Source of the DNA: Phoronis australis
Lineage: Eukaryota; Phoronida; Phoronidae
Reading direction: 5' to 3'
Length of the DNA: 64,000 nt
NCBI GenBank assembly: GCA_002633005.1
Contig: NMRA01000003.1
Span: 1 to 64,000, forward strand
Shown here: one piece after another, positions 34,462 through 46,000 of the stretch
Layout of the letters: every line of letters starts with the position of its first letter
How positions within the stretch are numbered: position 1 is the stretch's first letter
Translations under genes and position numbers: made by a program
The notes under the pieces: model-generated
Told to the model about the DNA's origin: nothing
Database searches by the model: none
The model's input: only the letters and a program-made list of their open reading frames with translations

Positions 34462-35690
34462 GTAACCTCAAGATGAGAGGTCTGAATGACTCGTTCTTGT
34501 CCGTTTTGCTTTTCACTACTGTGCTAGGCGGAGTTCTGATGGCAGCTGCCTGCCCCCCAAAATGCACATGCACGGTGGGAGGATTTGTCAACTGCAGCCG
34601 ACTGAGTTTAACAGAAATTCCATACGACTTACCAGCCGATACAAAAGTCATTGATTTATCAATGAACAACATTTCACGTATACAGGCAGACCGAATAAGT
34701 TATTTGACCAAACTGACGTCGTTGGATCTCAGCAACAATCAACTTACCTCTGGCAGTATTGCGACTGATGCCTTTCTACATAATCCTGCTCTGTCGACGT
34801 TGGACGTCAGTTACAACAGCTTAACGGACATGCCCAAGTTGCCCACATGTCTAGTGACATTATATTTTATACAAACTGGTCTCGAGGAAATGTCGGAAGA
34901 TTCCTTCGTGAATGCAACAAATCTTCAGATACTAGCACTGAGTAACAACAATCTACAACGCCTTCATTCCGGGACGTTCTCAAAACTTTTTACTTTACTT
35001 GATCTACGGCTCGACTTTAACCAGTTCACAGACGAAGGGTTTCCCTCCAGTGTATTCCTACCACTGATTCATCTACAAGTTATCTACTTACGATTCAACA
35101 AACTGACTAGAGTGCCAACAGGACTTCCACATTTTCTGAAACACCTTGACTTGGTTGGCAATCAATTCACAGCGTTGCCTTTCAAATCCTTTGATGATGT
35201 GAAGAACCTAGAAACGCTAGGGATATGGCAAAATCACTTACGTGAGATCGAGGATGGAGTGTTTGATGGTATGAGCAAGCTGCAGATTCTGGATGCCAAT
35301 ACAAATGGCCTGACGAAGATCAGAAATGGAACTTTGAGAGGACTTACGTCCTTAAAAACAATTTATTTGAGCTTAAATAACATCACTTATATCGAAAGTG
35401 GTTCTTTCGATTCTCTTAAATCTTTACAGGCACTATGGCTGGATTTTAATCCCCTGGTTACAATGTCTCAAAATTTGCTTAGTAACGCCACCTTGCCACA
35501 TCTTTCGACCGCATTTTTGGCTGGAAGTCAATGGCAGTGTGACTGCAGGCTTCGCTGGCTACGAGAACTTGAAGACACGTCTTCAGTTCTCGATTCGCCC
35601 CATTTAATGGTATGTGCTACGCCATCTAATTTAAAAGGCAAGCCATTTGATGAGCTTAAGCCAAAGGATTTCGTATGCAAGAATGGTTAA
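34462..35690 (+). CDS. Secreted leucine-rich-repeat protein (405 aa, single coding exon)
   Basis: The coding sequence is 34473-35690. A signal peptide (about 1-25, SVLLFTTVLGGVLMAAA) is followed by an LRRNT cysteine cap, C-x3-C-x-C-x7-C (CPPKCTC onwards). About ten to twelve LRRs of the LxxLxLxxNxL type follow, such as LTSLDLSNNQL, LQILALSNNNL and LQALWLDFNPL. An LRRCT cap (WQCDCRLRWL with later cysteines) ends the protein. There is no transmembrane helix or GPI-like tail, so it is probably secreted into the extracellular matrix. Several NxS/T sites lie on the repeats. The architecture matches chondroadherin-like or small LRR proteoglycans; I cannot name an orthologue. TTTTAG at 34456-34461 just before the ATG looks like an acceptor, implying a 5' UTR intron. 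The ATG has A at -3. Confidence 0.9.
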
Positions 35691-37227
35691 AGGAAAATTA
35701 CGATAACATAAATGATATGAGAAAAACGTGAATGACAAACCTCTTTAGATCAGCGCGATAAGTGATTTAGCGAAACGTTCTATAGACACTCTTAACAGAG
35801 TCATCTTGTGACGTCACTCTCAGGCATCCAAGTTCGTGCAGACATCGTGAACCAAGATATCTTAGGAGTACACGTTTTTGTAACTGGCTGATGGACGATG
35901 GTGAACAAATTATTAATTTGTTGAAGATATCCGTTTGTTTATTTGTTTCGTGAAACGCATTCTAAACTTTGTTTACATGTAGTGTCAGCATCTAGTAGTT
36001 TTGTATGCGTTTGTATAAAAATACTACAAGCCTCTGGGTCTAGTTGCATGAAAGTTTTTCGCTGCAAAGCAACAATGACGTCGCATTATCACACGCCACG
36101 TTGCCTACTGTTGAACAGTGCACCTGACGTCATGCAACAATCAAACTTATTCAGCGAATAATTTTGAAATTTTATGCAACCCAGCCCTGGTTATTTGATT
36201 GAGTAGACTGAATGCAACTTTTTGAATCATATGTCAAGTTTTATATAAGGTTCATACTTTTGAGGAAGTTACATTTTGAAGGTGTTTTTGGTCAATTAAG
36301 AGTATTGTATTTACTTTGAAAGGTGTTTTGGAACCTTAATAGTGTTTTTTTTTATGAAGACAAAGATAGTAAAAATAAAAACCGTGAGTCGAGAACTTTT
36401 GCGCAAGTCGCACAATACAAAATTTGTGTGTCTGAATCGCTGTCGGATATAGTCATAGGCCTATTACCTGTTTCAAGCAAATGGTTTTATGTTCGGGGAA
36501 TGGTGTGCCCCTGGGTCATGTTCCAATTTAATGGCATGTTACCCTTCATTTATTCAAACGGTTGAAACCAAATCCTATCATCATGGCAAGGGTGAGAGCT
36601 AATTTCGCAGTTCTTTTTACATAGTTTTAGTAAAACCACATTCTCTTGCCGTATGACAAAAACTTTGTAGCTCCCCCAAAAATGAAGAAAATGCCTGGGG
36701 GTCGGGTTTGACGGCAATTTTTTTTTTGAGTAAATGGGAAGTGATTGCCAGGAATGGTATTTGGTAGCTCCTTGAAGTCGTTTTGAGTAAAGGAAAACCA
36801 AAAAGTTGACCTCTCTTCTTATCTACCCAGATTGGGAAGTCCGTTTTCGGAGCACGTCTTTTTTCAGTGTTGAATTTTTGTTGCGAATCGAGGTACCCTT
36901 CAGAAAAGTGAAAATTGTTAAAAATCTGGATGGTAATGATATTTGTTATCCTAAATTTCTAGATTATTGAGTGCAGGAGCATTCGGATTCATGTCCCCTC
37001 CCTTGCACCGTCTCCCATTTTCAAATTCCATCAACATAAGGATATCACTAGGTTGATTCTTTGTAATACATTGGCATTCTTCTCGAATTTTTTGTGTTGC
37101 CATGGCCTATGGTGTTACTTGATGTCCACGTTTCGCAAATCCGCTATTCAAAAATTTAGCTGATTACGCGTGAAAAGCAACTCTGAGTACAGCGTCGGTT
37201 TGTGTTTCATTGCGCGGCATATGTGAA
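35691..37227. other. Intergenic region between the two intronless genes
   Basis: It holds the 3' UTR of the LRR gene, a MITE at 36032-36189 and probably the promoter of the next gene. No other coding region is visible. Confidence 0.4.
36032..36189. mobile_element. MITE, GGTTGCAT-ended family, copy 1
   Basis: The ends CTCTGGGTCTAGTTGCATGAAA and TTTATGCAACCCAGCCCTGG are inverted copies. The interior carries two GACGTC sites and GCATTATCACACG. A second copy lies in opposite orientation at 51609-51754. Confidence 0.75.
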
Positions 37228-38280
37228 ATGTATGAATTTCTTGAAATAGACCAGCCTTTCTGTGATGACTATCCTCATCCACCACCAGCAGACAAGGACG
37301 TGCGCGATAAATTCACCATCTTACGAGAACGTATCAAACGCTTACAGTCCAGACTAGACGATATTGAATTTTGCAGCACGAAAGTACAACAAGAAATAAT
37401 AAACGGCCTAACGAAATTGGAAAAGCAAAGCCACCTCTCCGCCTTCTTGTTGTTTTACACTGAACATCAGCAATGTGGACGCATACTTTACCAATATTTG
37501 CGTCAATTTTACGTACATGAAAAAAACTTGACAAAACCCAGGAATGGAGACGTCGCCAGACAGCTAGAAGAGAATGAAAACAGGGACTGCGACGAACAGG
37601 CGAATGTTGATCTTGCAATGAATTTGTACGAATCCTTGTCTACACCGACACCATTTACTGAAGTTAGCATTAGGATGCTACTTACAAAATCACAGGTTGA
37701 CATTTTAAATTCTGTTATTAAGTACTCAACGAGGCTTAATTATGATTTAGGAAATGCTTTGCTCTTCGTGGCCGACTTCTTTCATCGTCGTGTTCAAGAC
37801 CATCCCACAGCCACTGGAACAGACGTGTCGTTGCTCCAAGACTTTCCGAACGCTACAACTGGAAAGGCGAATGCAAGACGAAAACCGTTTGATGGACTGA
37901 AGAACTTAAATGTAAACCCTTGCGTTGGTTTACGAATGTTTACAACGACCTCCTTTGACAGCATCTGTGAAAGAAATCACTCGTCGGATGGGCAAAGAAT
38001 TCTAAGAAAGGTACACAGTGCATGCGTAAAATCCAAGGCCAACAAACCTATTTTGTCGCAGTCTCTGTCGAAAATCCCTAAGCTGGTATCTTCCAGCTCT
38101 TCACTGAGAACAAGAGTCCCTTACCAAACTCAATCCGGCAGCTCGATAGTGAGCGATGTTGCTGCAAAGGTGACTTGTAGTCCTTCAACAAGTGCCCACA
38201 CGTCACGAATACCCGTATTTTCGAACGTTTCGACAAGCAAACGAAACATACATCGTAGAGTTCGTAGTGACATTTATTAA
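37228..38280 (+). CDS. Unrecognised 350-aa protein with coiled coil and two SxIP motifs
   Basis: The first ATG is at 37228; the six codons before it are open but begin at TTG, and an in-frame stop lies at 37171. There is no intron, signal peptide or membrane helix. An acidic, proline-containing start (FCDDYPHPPP) leads into a predicted coiled coil at about 20-66 (KFTILRERIKRLQSRLDDIE). A mostly helical middle follows (LFYTEHQQCGRILYQYLRQF, LLFVADFFHRR). From about residue 210 the protein is basic and serine-rich. SKIP at 281-284 and SRIP at 326-329 sit in that tail, flanked by lysine, arginine and serine. SxIP in this setting is the known binding motif for EB-family microtubule plus-end proteins. 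I recognise no orthologue, so a plus-end or centrosomal role is inference. It converges with the FBXL16-like gene. Confidence 0.75.
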   Translation: MYEFLEIDQPFCDDYPHPPPADKDVRDKFTILRERIKRLQSRLDDIEFCSTKVQQEIINGLTKLEKQSHLSAFLLFYTEHQQCGRILYQYLRQFYVHEKNLTKPRNGDVARQLEENENRDCDEQANVDLAMNLYESLSTPTPFTEVSIRMLLTKSQVDILNSVIKYSTRLNYDLGNALLFVADFFHRRVQDHPTATGTDVSLLQDFPNATTGKANARRKPFDGLKNLNVNPCVGLRMFTTTSFDSICERNHSSDGQRILRKVHSACVKSKANKPILSQSLSKIPKLVSSSSSLRTRVPYQTQSGSSIVSDVAAKVTCSPSTSAHTSRIPVFSNVSTSKRNIHRRVRSDIY

Positions 38281-39056
38281 CCATTTTACCCAATGTTACA
38301 AAACATTTCAAAAATGCAGGCGTCATGTCGGGAGCAAGTAGCACACTCATCCAATCACTAACGTTGGCACTATTGCCAGTGAATGGTAATTACAATATCG
38401 ACTATTTGAATTGAGTGAAAAGAGAACCCTGTTAAAGATGTTTATTACCCACTGGTATACTTGAATGTATAGTCCCGGCGAACCTTGCACATGACGACAG
38501 GATTACAATATTAAGCATATCTGTATGCATAAATTGTATGCATAAATAGACACCTCAACAACTGATGTCACATCACGTGACCTAATCTGCCCTATTACTA
38601 AAAGTATAACTTTACGGTAAGAGAATGCATGATCAGTCGTTGATGATTTCATAATGTTTGACCTAGTTACCGGCTACAGTCAACTGTAGCAGGGCCACTG
38701 AGCACTGAAATGTCTTCATACAATGATTTTATGACATTTCTTGATCTAATTTAGCTCAGCATGGCATTTTCAGAACATAGATGACAACCAAAATGACTCC
38801 CCCCCTGAAGGCAATCTAGTAAATTACATCGTTTTTCTACTTTATTAAAAATCAAAAGCCTTTACATTTTCAACGTCGAACAATCTTATCCCGTGCTTGT
38901 TTTTTCAACTGGAACAAGGATAAACTAACCAAAATCTAAAAACGCAAATGCATGAATAAACGTGAGTTACTCTGTATGAAGGCAGGTAAATCTGCCTGCC
39001 TTAAGTATGCATGTTTATATGTAATTATGTTCACAAAAACATTCTTTTGTTCTCTC

Positions 39057-39440
39057 CAGGCCCTGGTATATTCTTTTTATTCGAAGTGAATCTCGAAAAG
39101 ATTTTTAGCATTTTCCGTTCTCCTCGTTTTCGAACTCAATATAATTACCTTTTGTCCTGTGCTTTGGTAAAATATGCATTACGCAAACCGCTGTGTAATC
39201 CAAATTCGCACTTTATGACCTCTAGATTCGAACTACAAACTCGAGTAAAAATTGGAGATTTCTAATTCGGACTTACAGCTGATTTAATGCTGGGGTCTCC
39301 AAGAGCAAAATAGGATTACACTGTCACCAACATAAACCATAACATACTTGGGCACAGACCTCAGCTCGTAACAAATTAGAACAGAAAGTGTGAAAAATAA
39401 TTTCGAATTCGGTTTCTAGTAAGAATACTGTATTCTGTAT
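39057..39440. mobile_element. About 400-bp MITE family, copy at 39 kb
   Basis: It carries TTTCCGTTCTC, stretches like ACTCGAGTAAAAA, and TTTAATGCTGG followed by AAAATAGGATTACAC. The same order, partly in reverse, occurs at 41040-41300 and 47191-47590. The ends are not sharply defined here. Confidence 0.5.
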
Positions 39441-40116
39441 TCGTGTTTTGTATTATCATCATTCAAACCAATTAATAGTACATTTTGGCACAAACACTGA
39501 TATGTTTAGTTATCTGCTACCTGCAGAAATGACCAGTTAAAGAATTGCTAAATTTTTCATAGCATTGTTAGATTATTAAAGTGCATCTTAGCGATGGTAT
39601 CCGCCTGTAAGCCAACACCCAAATTTTGCTGATTCTCGCGTCAAAGTAAAAGTGACCTCCGGAAGTGCATTTTAATAAAACAAATAAATGTGGAAATCAC
39701 CTGAGCGGCACCCCGTCTTCAATTTCCAGAGACGCTGTTTGTGCAAGTATGTAACACCTTGTAATTCGTCATATGAGTATATGATACGAAAATTCCAAAA
39801 ACCAAAACGTCACGGAATATTGCTTCTCCACACGCAATATGACTAAAGTTTCGTAAGCAGTTCTTGGCCGCATTATTGGACCACCGAATATCAGATCTAC
39901 AGAGTGGCTGATGCCGCTAACAATCAACGCAGACTGATACAAAAAGAAGAGATTGGAGGTCTAATTCGCCATTAGAAAAAGTCCCAAGTGTACACCGTCT
40001 GACTGTTCTGTCTTTTTGTCGTACAAGCCCAATGTCAAACTGTAGATCTGCCTTCTTACCGTGAGAAGCCCGTATGTACATTCCAGTGGAGTGATTTGCG
40101 CTCTGTTCTAGACTAT

Positions 40117-40284
40117 GGTGGGCCGTTTAGGAAAAAGTGTCACCGTAAAATTACGTTCGTAATTACTACGCCGTAAAGAGTTAAATTACGTGTATAAATT
40201 ATTTTGCTGTCGTAATTAACGGCGTAATGATTCGTAGTTACGAGCTCACCTTCCTCCCAACGACACTTCCTCCAAACGGCCCAC
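40117..40284. mobile_element. 168-bp MITE with GGTGGGCCGTTT ends
   Basis: GGTGGGCCGTTTAGGAAAAA at the left is mirrored by CACTTCCTCCAAACGGCCCACC at the right. The core is a chain of short palindromes around GTAATTACG and GTAATTAACGGCGTAA. There is no coding capacity and no clear target duplication. Confidence 0.75.
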
Positions 40285-41039
40285 CTGCATACTGTTCATT
40301 CTCTGCCTTCGCCAAAACAGTTACAGTCTCACTCGTAAGACGGCATTTAGGACGCCTTTGTGAACATTCGTTTTACGCGTCTGATCTGCATCCTGGTCTG
40401 ACGTCATTCTGATACTGAACGTGGTATACAATTGTTTTCCATTATGGTACTCACATTAGCCAACGCAACCCAACAGCAAGTTAGATGTTGACGACACAGT
40501 ATTTGCTGAAACTCTTATTGCTGTTTAATACGCAATCGAACACAAATCACATGATATTCAAGTATTACTCCGACAAAGATGGCTTTGATGTCAAACATCT
40601 CGCCTTGATCAAGGTGGCCGCTACTTAGCCGACATGGGTTGGATGTCACATAAAACGGTATGTAGCATGTAGACCTGACTGCTTGAATATAGCAGTGACG
40701 AATTAATAATTCTGCTATAATTCGTCTTTGAAACACGAACCTTGCCTCTGGTAGCTCTGCATCAGGAATTCTCCGCTGTTCTCGTAATACATGGGCATAA
40801 TCACGCGGCAAAGTACAAGGTGTGAACAAATGCGGATGAGCCTATCTTCCGACGGATTCGATGTAAGCCGACTACATGACAAGAACCCCGGACACATATG
40901 TCCGTTCAGACATGCCGTAAGAGTAACATATTTTTGGCCATTTCCGTTCATCTTTAATACAGACTCAGGATAAGGGTTCACTATTCTGAGCTCGAGAATC
41001 TTATGGTTCAAGTAAACAGGCGAGTGTCTAATCAAAGTT

Positions 41040-41300
41040 TGCACTCTGGCTCGCGATGACCCAAATGAGTTACTAATTCGAGTAGAAACTCGAGATGTCG
41101 AATAAAAACTTGCGATTCCGAACCAATAGTTTTAATGCTGGAGTGATCAGCTGCAAAACAGGATTACACAACCAACCATAGACCACAGAATTATAGACAA
41201 TAATTTTGTGTTCGTGTTTCTAGTCACTGAGAACGGAAAATGTCAAACATATTTTTCATTTCGAGTTCGATTGGAAAGATTAGACCCGTGGTCCTGGTTT
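41040..41300. mobile_element. About 400-bp MITE family, copy at 41 kb
   Basis: It shares TTTTAATGCTGGAG, AAAACAGGATTACAC and GAGAACGGAAAATGTC with the 39-kb copy, and ends TTTCGAGTTCGATTGG...GTGGTCCTGG like the right end of the 47-kb copy. Confidence 0.55.
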
Positions 41301-42109
41301 TTAAAGTTGAGCACCCTACTAGCGAGTTGAAAAATCCTACTAAACAAGCGGCAATCGTAACAGGGATGACGTAATAATACAACTCTGAGTTCCCCCAACT
41401 CCTTAAGGACTGATCAGGTGAAAAATCGCCGCGCGCCGATAACAGATCACCACGGCAAGTGGATATGTGCGTAGTGTATTATTTATTTTCAATTTCAGGT
41501 AAATTTCATGATTCGCCGAGACGTGTAAAAAACTTAAATTTTGATCCAACAACCCCATACAAACATTCATACATACGGGGTACAGTAAAAAACAGAAAGA
41601 CAGACCCATACAATCAGACACTAATAAAACGTTTACTCAGCATTTGCGTTCTTTTTAGATTTGATCATTCTACTTACTCACAGATGATAAAACAATCATA
41701 GAGTCGGATTTTTGACGAATAAGAATTCTTATGAAAATCTCTTTCCTACCTTGATGTAACATTATCATCCCATTTTGTCGGCCATGTTGAATTCTAAAAA
41801 AGTCAAGCTGGCGGTAATTGGCCTCCAGTCTCATTTGAGTCCACGATTAAGAGCAACGCGGCGCGTTGATATGCACCCACCGTGCGCATTGCATACAGCA
41901 CAGATGCTAGAGATGATCATTACTTTTAAACATACCTACTGAACGAATCAATGCTATTAAATTGAACAATAGCCTCTAGGGACTGGTAAGGAAGCCAAAA
42001 ATGCTCTCCTCATTAACAGAAACCTACAACTAATTATGATTCTTCAAGAAGTTTGGACGATAGGGGGGCAGACGACAAAGTACACAAAAACGACAAAAGG
42101 CTACTAGGA

Positions 42110-42255
42110 CATGGGCGGCGCAGCACTGAAAAAAATGGGGGCTATAGCCTCCCCCCCAGCCCCCCTGTGGTGCTCCGCCCATAGACCATGGGGGCGCAGC
42201 ACTGTAAAAAGTGGGGCTATAATTACCCAGCCCCCTATGGTGCGCCGGACATGAG
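42110..42255. repeat. Two adjacent foldback units of about 72 bp
   Basis: ATGGGCGGCGCAGCAC...GTGGTGCTCCGCCCAT is a self-complementary unit. It is followed by a second version, GGGGGCGCAGCACTG...TATGGTGCGCC. Both contain GGGGCTATA and runs of C. Preceding sequence (AAAACGACAAAAGGC) resembles that flanking the 45.6-kb element. Confidence 0.7.
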
Positions 42256-42369
42256 GAGGTTCGTCCAAACCGTCTGAAATAGGATTGTGCTGTCGTCTGC
42301 GTGACAGTAACTTCTTTGTCAAACTTCATGAACATCCATCAAGAAACATGATAAATATCAAGGCTAACG

Positions 42370-42960
42370 CAAAGAAAAACAAAATTGCCATTAAGGGACT
42401 CCGTGGTAATTAGGATTTGACCCAAAATCCACATAAGCTGTACTCTCATTAAGAACACATACATATTTCATAAAGACCCATAAAGCAACTTGGTTGCTTA
42501 GATCTATTGAGCCACAGGAAAAAAATATCACTAGAGGGTGTCACAGCAGCCGGACCTCTCCGAAACTCATCGTCAACCATGTAATTAAGTTCCTGCCTGT
42601 TTTCATTATGGTCCTTAGAGTTGTTTGGTAGAAATTGAGACGGACGCCAAAGACTCGAAAAATAAATTAAAACGGCCACAAGGTGACGTACAATTATTCA
42701 AATTCATCCTTAAATGGTGCTATCGTCTTTTTAATATATTTGTCAAATTTCATGTAAATTCGTTCAGGGGAAAACAGAGGAAAACCCAAAAAACTAAGAT
42801 TGCCATTCGGGAGCACAACGGTAGCCAGATGTTACCGAAAGAAATCGTCACCCGTCGCCACGTTGACCGAACTGCACTCAGTGCCAAATTTCCCAAAGAC
42901 CGATCCTTCAGGGGTTTAGGAGCACCATCTGCGGACGCGAAAAAAGCTGTTAATTATCCG
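42370..42960. repeat. Copies of the GCCACTAGGGG interspersed repeat
   Basis: ATTGCCATTAAGGGACTCCG, ATTAAGAACACATACATATTTC, ATAAAGACCCATAAAGCA and ATCACTAGAGGGTGTCACAG recur in the order seen in the array at 59700-60830. The 117-codon open frame at 42625-42978 lies inside and is not a supported gene. Confidence 0.55.
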
Positions 42961-43060
42961 CGTGGTCATCCACTTTGAATCTTATGGCACTTTACCGGAA
43001 GTAGATTAGTCCAAAAGTAAGTTGAGCGAGGTCATGATTGCATATTGCAACTCATACTGT

Positions 43061-46000
43061 TCATTTTAATATCAAGCAGCGAGGCATGTTTTCTTTCAAG
43101 TAGTCGATCAACTCGAAGGAAGCTCCGGGACAGTTAGTCAGTTCAAGCTCATCCAAGTACCTCAGCTGTATGATGCCCGATAAGCCGCTCTCCGTCAAGA
43201 GGTTACAGCCTAAAAAGACAAACGTTTACAAAACTAGTCTTCAGTCCTGTTTACAGAACAATAATTCAATAGAAATTTCACACACGTACTCTTGTATTTT
43301 TGATATATGAGAATGAGATAACAACTGAACAAGACTGAACTATATAGATATATCCTAGAAGATCTGATTTGGTGTTTTTATAGTCGGAAGAGCAACCTCC
43401 AGTTGTTTACCGTTTAGTGCATTGTGGTGTTGATGCGTCCATCTGGTAACGAGTCTTAATTGACCAAAGATCTTGTCACTGGTCGATACTTTGAGTAAAA
43501 AGCCAGGTTAGCGTTCCCTATCTACTTATTGGTTTACTGTGGGGAAAGCGAGACCACGCATGACCATGAAAAATCACGCCAGTGAAAGGCTTCGATTTCG
43601 TAATTATGTTCAGGAGCTTTCACTGAAGCGCAAACTGTTCGTGTGCCGAAGTCTTGCGTGATCATGCTTTTTCTCGAGTGTCTTGCGTCTACGGAACAGC
43701 TCAGCACTGTTTTTAAAGTACTAATTTATTTACCGTAAACGTACAACAAAACGTTTATTGCAATACATAAGTTTCGAGAAATCTGAACACTATTTAAACA
43801 CCCGTCGGCGATTCGAAACTAAAACGTAATCTTGAAGCAATACAAGCAGTATTTCAGGAAAAGGCGAAGAGATATTTTCTGCAACATGAAAACTGTACAC
43901 TGAACTTTCAGATGGTTCTTGGCAAACCATTGATTAGGTCTTGCTCAATACAGTGGGCACATGGACTAAGACTGCCAAATAACAGAAGCCTGTTAGAGCA
44001 TCAATCTCCTTTTGTTGAAAAGTTTCTTTATTTAATACCTGCTAAGGAGAGCACGCGCAGCTGTTTCATCACCAGCAGGTGTTGGAGGCCGAAGTCTCGC
44101 ACTTGGGTGCACCAGCGTAAGAACAATTTGTTAAGTGACGTCATGGTGGAGAGATAACCAACGCCGATGTCCGTGACGCGGTTACATCTGCAAAGGTATT
44201 GTTACGCGTGATATCTCTATTCGTTTATATTCTCCAGAAATAATTGCATTCACAAGAACAAGGACCAGAAGCTTGGTTACAAATATTAAATAACTGAGAT
44301 AAATTATTTGCTTTGGAAGGTAGGCGTCATTTGTCTATCATAGTACTGGTTATTCACAAGTAATGTATAAAAACCCGAAAACAATGCCGAACAGCTCTGA
44401 TGAAGAGACGACTGTACTGAGGCGAACTGTCCATCGGTTACATTAGGAGTAATCCTTTCTGTATCTAGGCAACAGAGTACATCGGAAAATGTGGTTTCGA
44501 GCAAAACATCTGAGGTCGTTAACTGCTTTGGAAACCGACTACTGACTACATCTTTGTCTCTACGTTACGATAACTCAACGTAACTTAGTCAATGACATGG
44601 GAAACATTGACACGGGGGGCTCAGTTCAATGAATCACTCGCTTTTGAGTTGGCGTGAATGACTGAGTAATACTTCTGCGATTCTTTATGAACAGGCAGTC
44701 TCCGGCTTTAAACTGAACGATTTATTCTGATCATTCTAAGAACAAATCAATAGCGTGATTCGCGGAACATAGATTATGGAATATCATACTATAAATTGTG
44801 AGATTAGCAGGGTACACGGATATGATTTGATATGATATACAAAACAAAGCTGGTACTGGTTGATGTACGCTAAACGTAGACTAGTAACTAATTAGTTTCA
44901 GTCAAACGGAAATGAAACAAAAATTACCTCATTTTCCACTCGCATATGTGTTTCTACATGGTTATGTGATTTCTTTTTGACAATCAGTTTTTTGGCGCGT
45001 TGAAAGAGTTTGTTTGACCATGAGAAATGTTCAATGTATCCTGAAAATGTGTTCTTAACTTAACACACTGCAAAGAACTACTCATTTGTCAATAAAACAA
45101 TGATAACAAATTTCTCGGAAACGTTCGCTTTTGTGAAAACTTTAGCAAATAACTCTTGCACCAGTTTCGCAGTTATGTTTTCACTGAACACCTTGCGACT
45201 TAAAAGAGCCAGTATTGTGAGCCGAAAACATGAAATGTAGTTTGCCTAAGAGAACCTTGTGTCCGTCAGAATGTAAACAGATAGTAACTGCAACTAAATC
45301 TTTTAAATTTTTGAAACAGAGTATTGCTGCGTACGCATCACATACCCCGACACGTTTGGAAAGTCGGCCACTGAAGTTTTCAATATATCAGCAAACGTGA
45401 TTAACGGCTGTGGGAAAGACCTCCAACGCCAAAACACATAATGCATTTTCTGACCCAATTAAGGAAGTGTATTAGTTGCGTAATGGTTTCATCTGTTAGG
45501 GGAGATAAGAATCACGCAATAGCCTACAGCAGAACCATTTTGAGGTGAACTCGGCAAATCAAGGTTAAGTAGCCTTTTAAATAAAACTCTGAGAAACCAG
45601 TTCAACAACATATGGGCGCACCCAGAGGGCTTGGGGGGGGGCTCGAAGGAGCCCCCCCCCCAATTGGCAAAGTGGGCAAAAAGGACCGCCCCCGAGAGAC
45701 AAAAAGTCCGAGAAAATGGGACAAATGTCCACTAAATAAGCGCAAACGCGCAATTCACAGAGGTGACCCCATTTTTTTTTAGTCCGCCCGCTCTTTTGTT
45801 GGCAAATGGTCCACAACGTCGGGAATTCGAACCCCCCCCCATATCGAAGGCTGGGTGCGCGCATGCAACACAATTGAAATAAAACGACAAAACGCCAAGA
45901 GGACAGGTCTTGAAAATGTGGCTTCCCAAAGGCAATAGGGGTCGTAATTAAAAGACACCAACTTGCTTAGATTCAAAATCGAAGTTCGTTACCGCCCTAT

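Larger units (their letters stand above)
38281..43060. other. Intergenic region with several small inverted-repeat elements
   Basis: It lies between two convergent genes, and no further gene is recognisable. Elements at 39057-39440, 40117-40284, 41040-41300, 42110-42255 and 42370-42960 occupy much of it. Minus-strand open frames at 40515-41044 have no recognisable domain. Confidence 0.45.

Noticed and set aside
37210-37227. Start of the SxIP gene at 37210
   Set aside because: That codon is TTG; the first ATG in frame is at 37228, with an in-frame stop at 37171 and no other ATG between.
42625-42978. 117-codon open frame
   Set aside because: It lies within the GCCACTAGGGG repeat and is not preserved in other copies.
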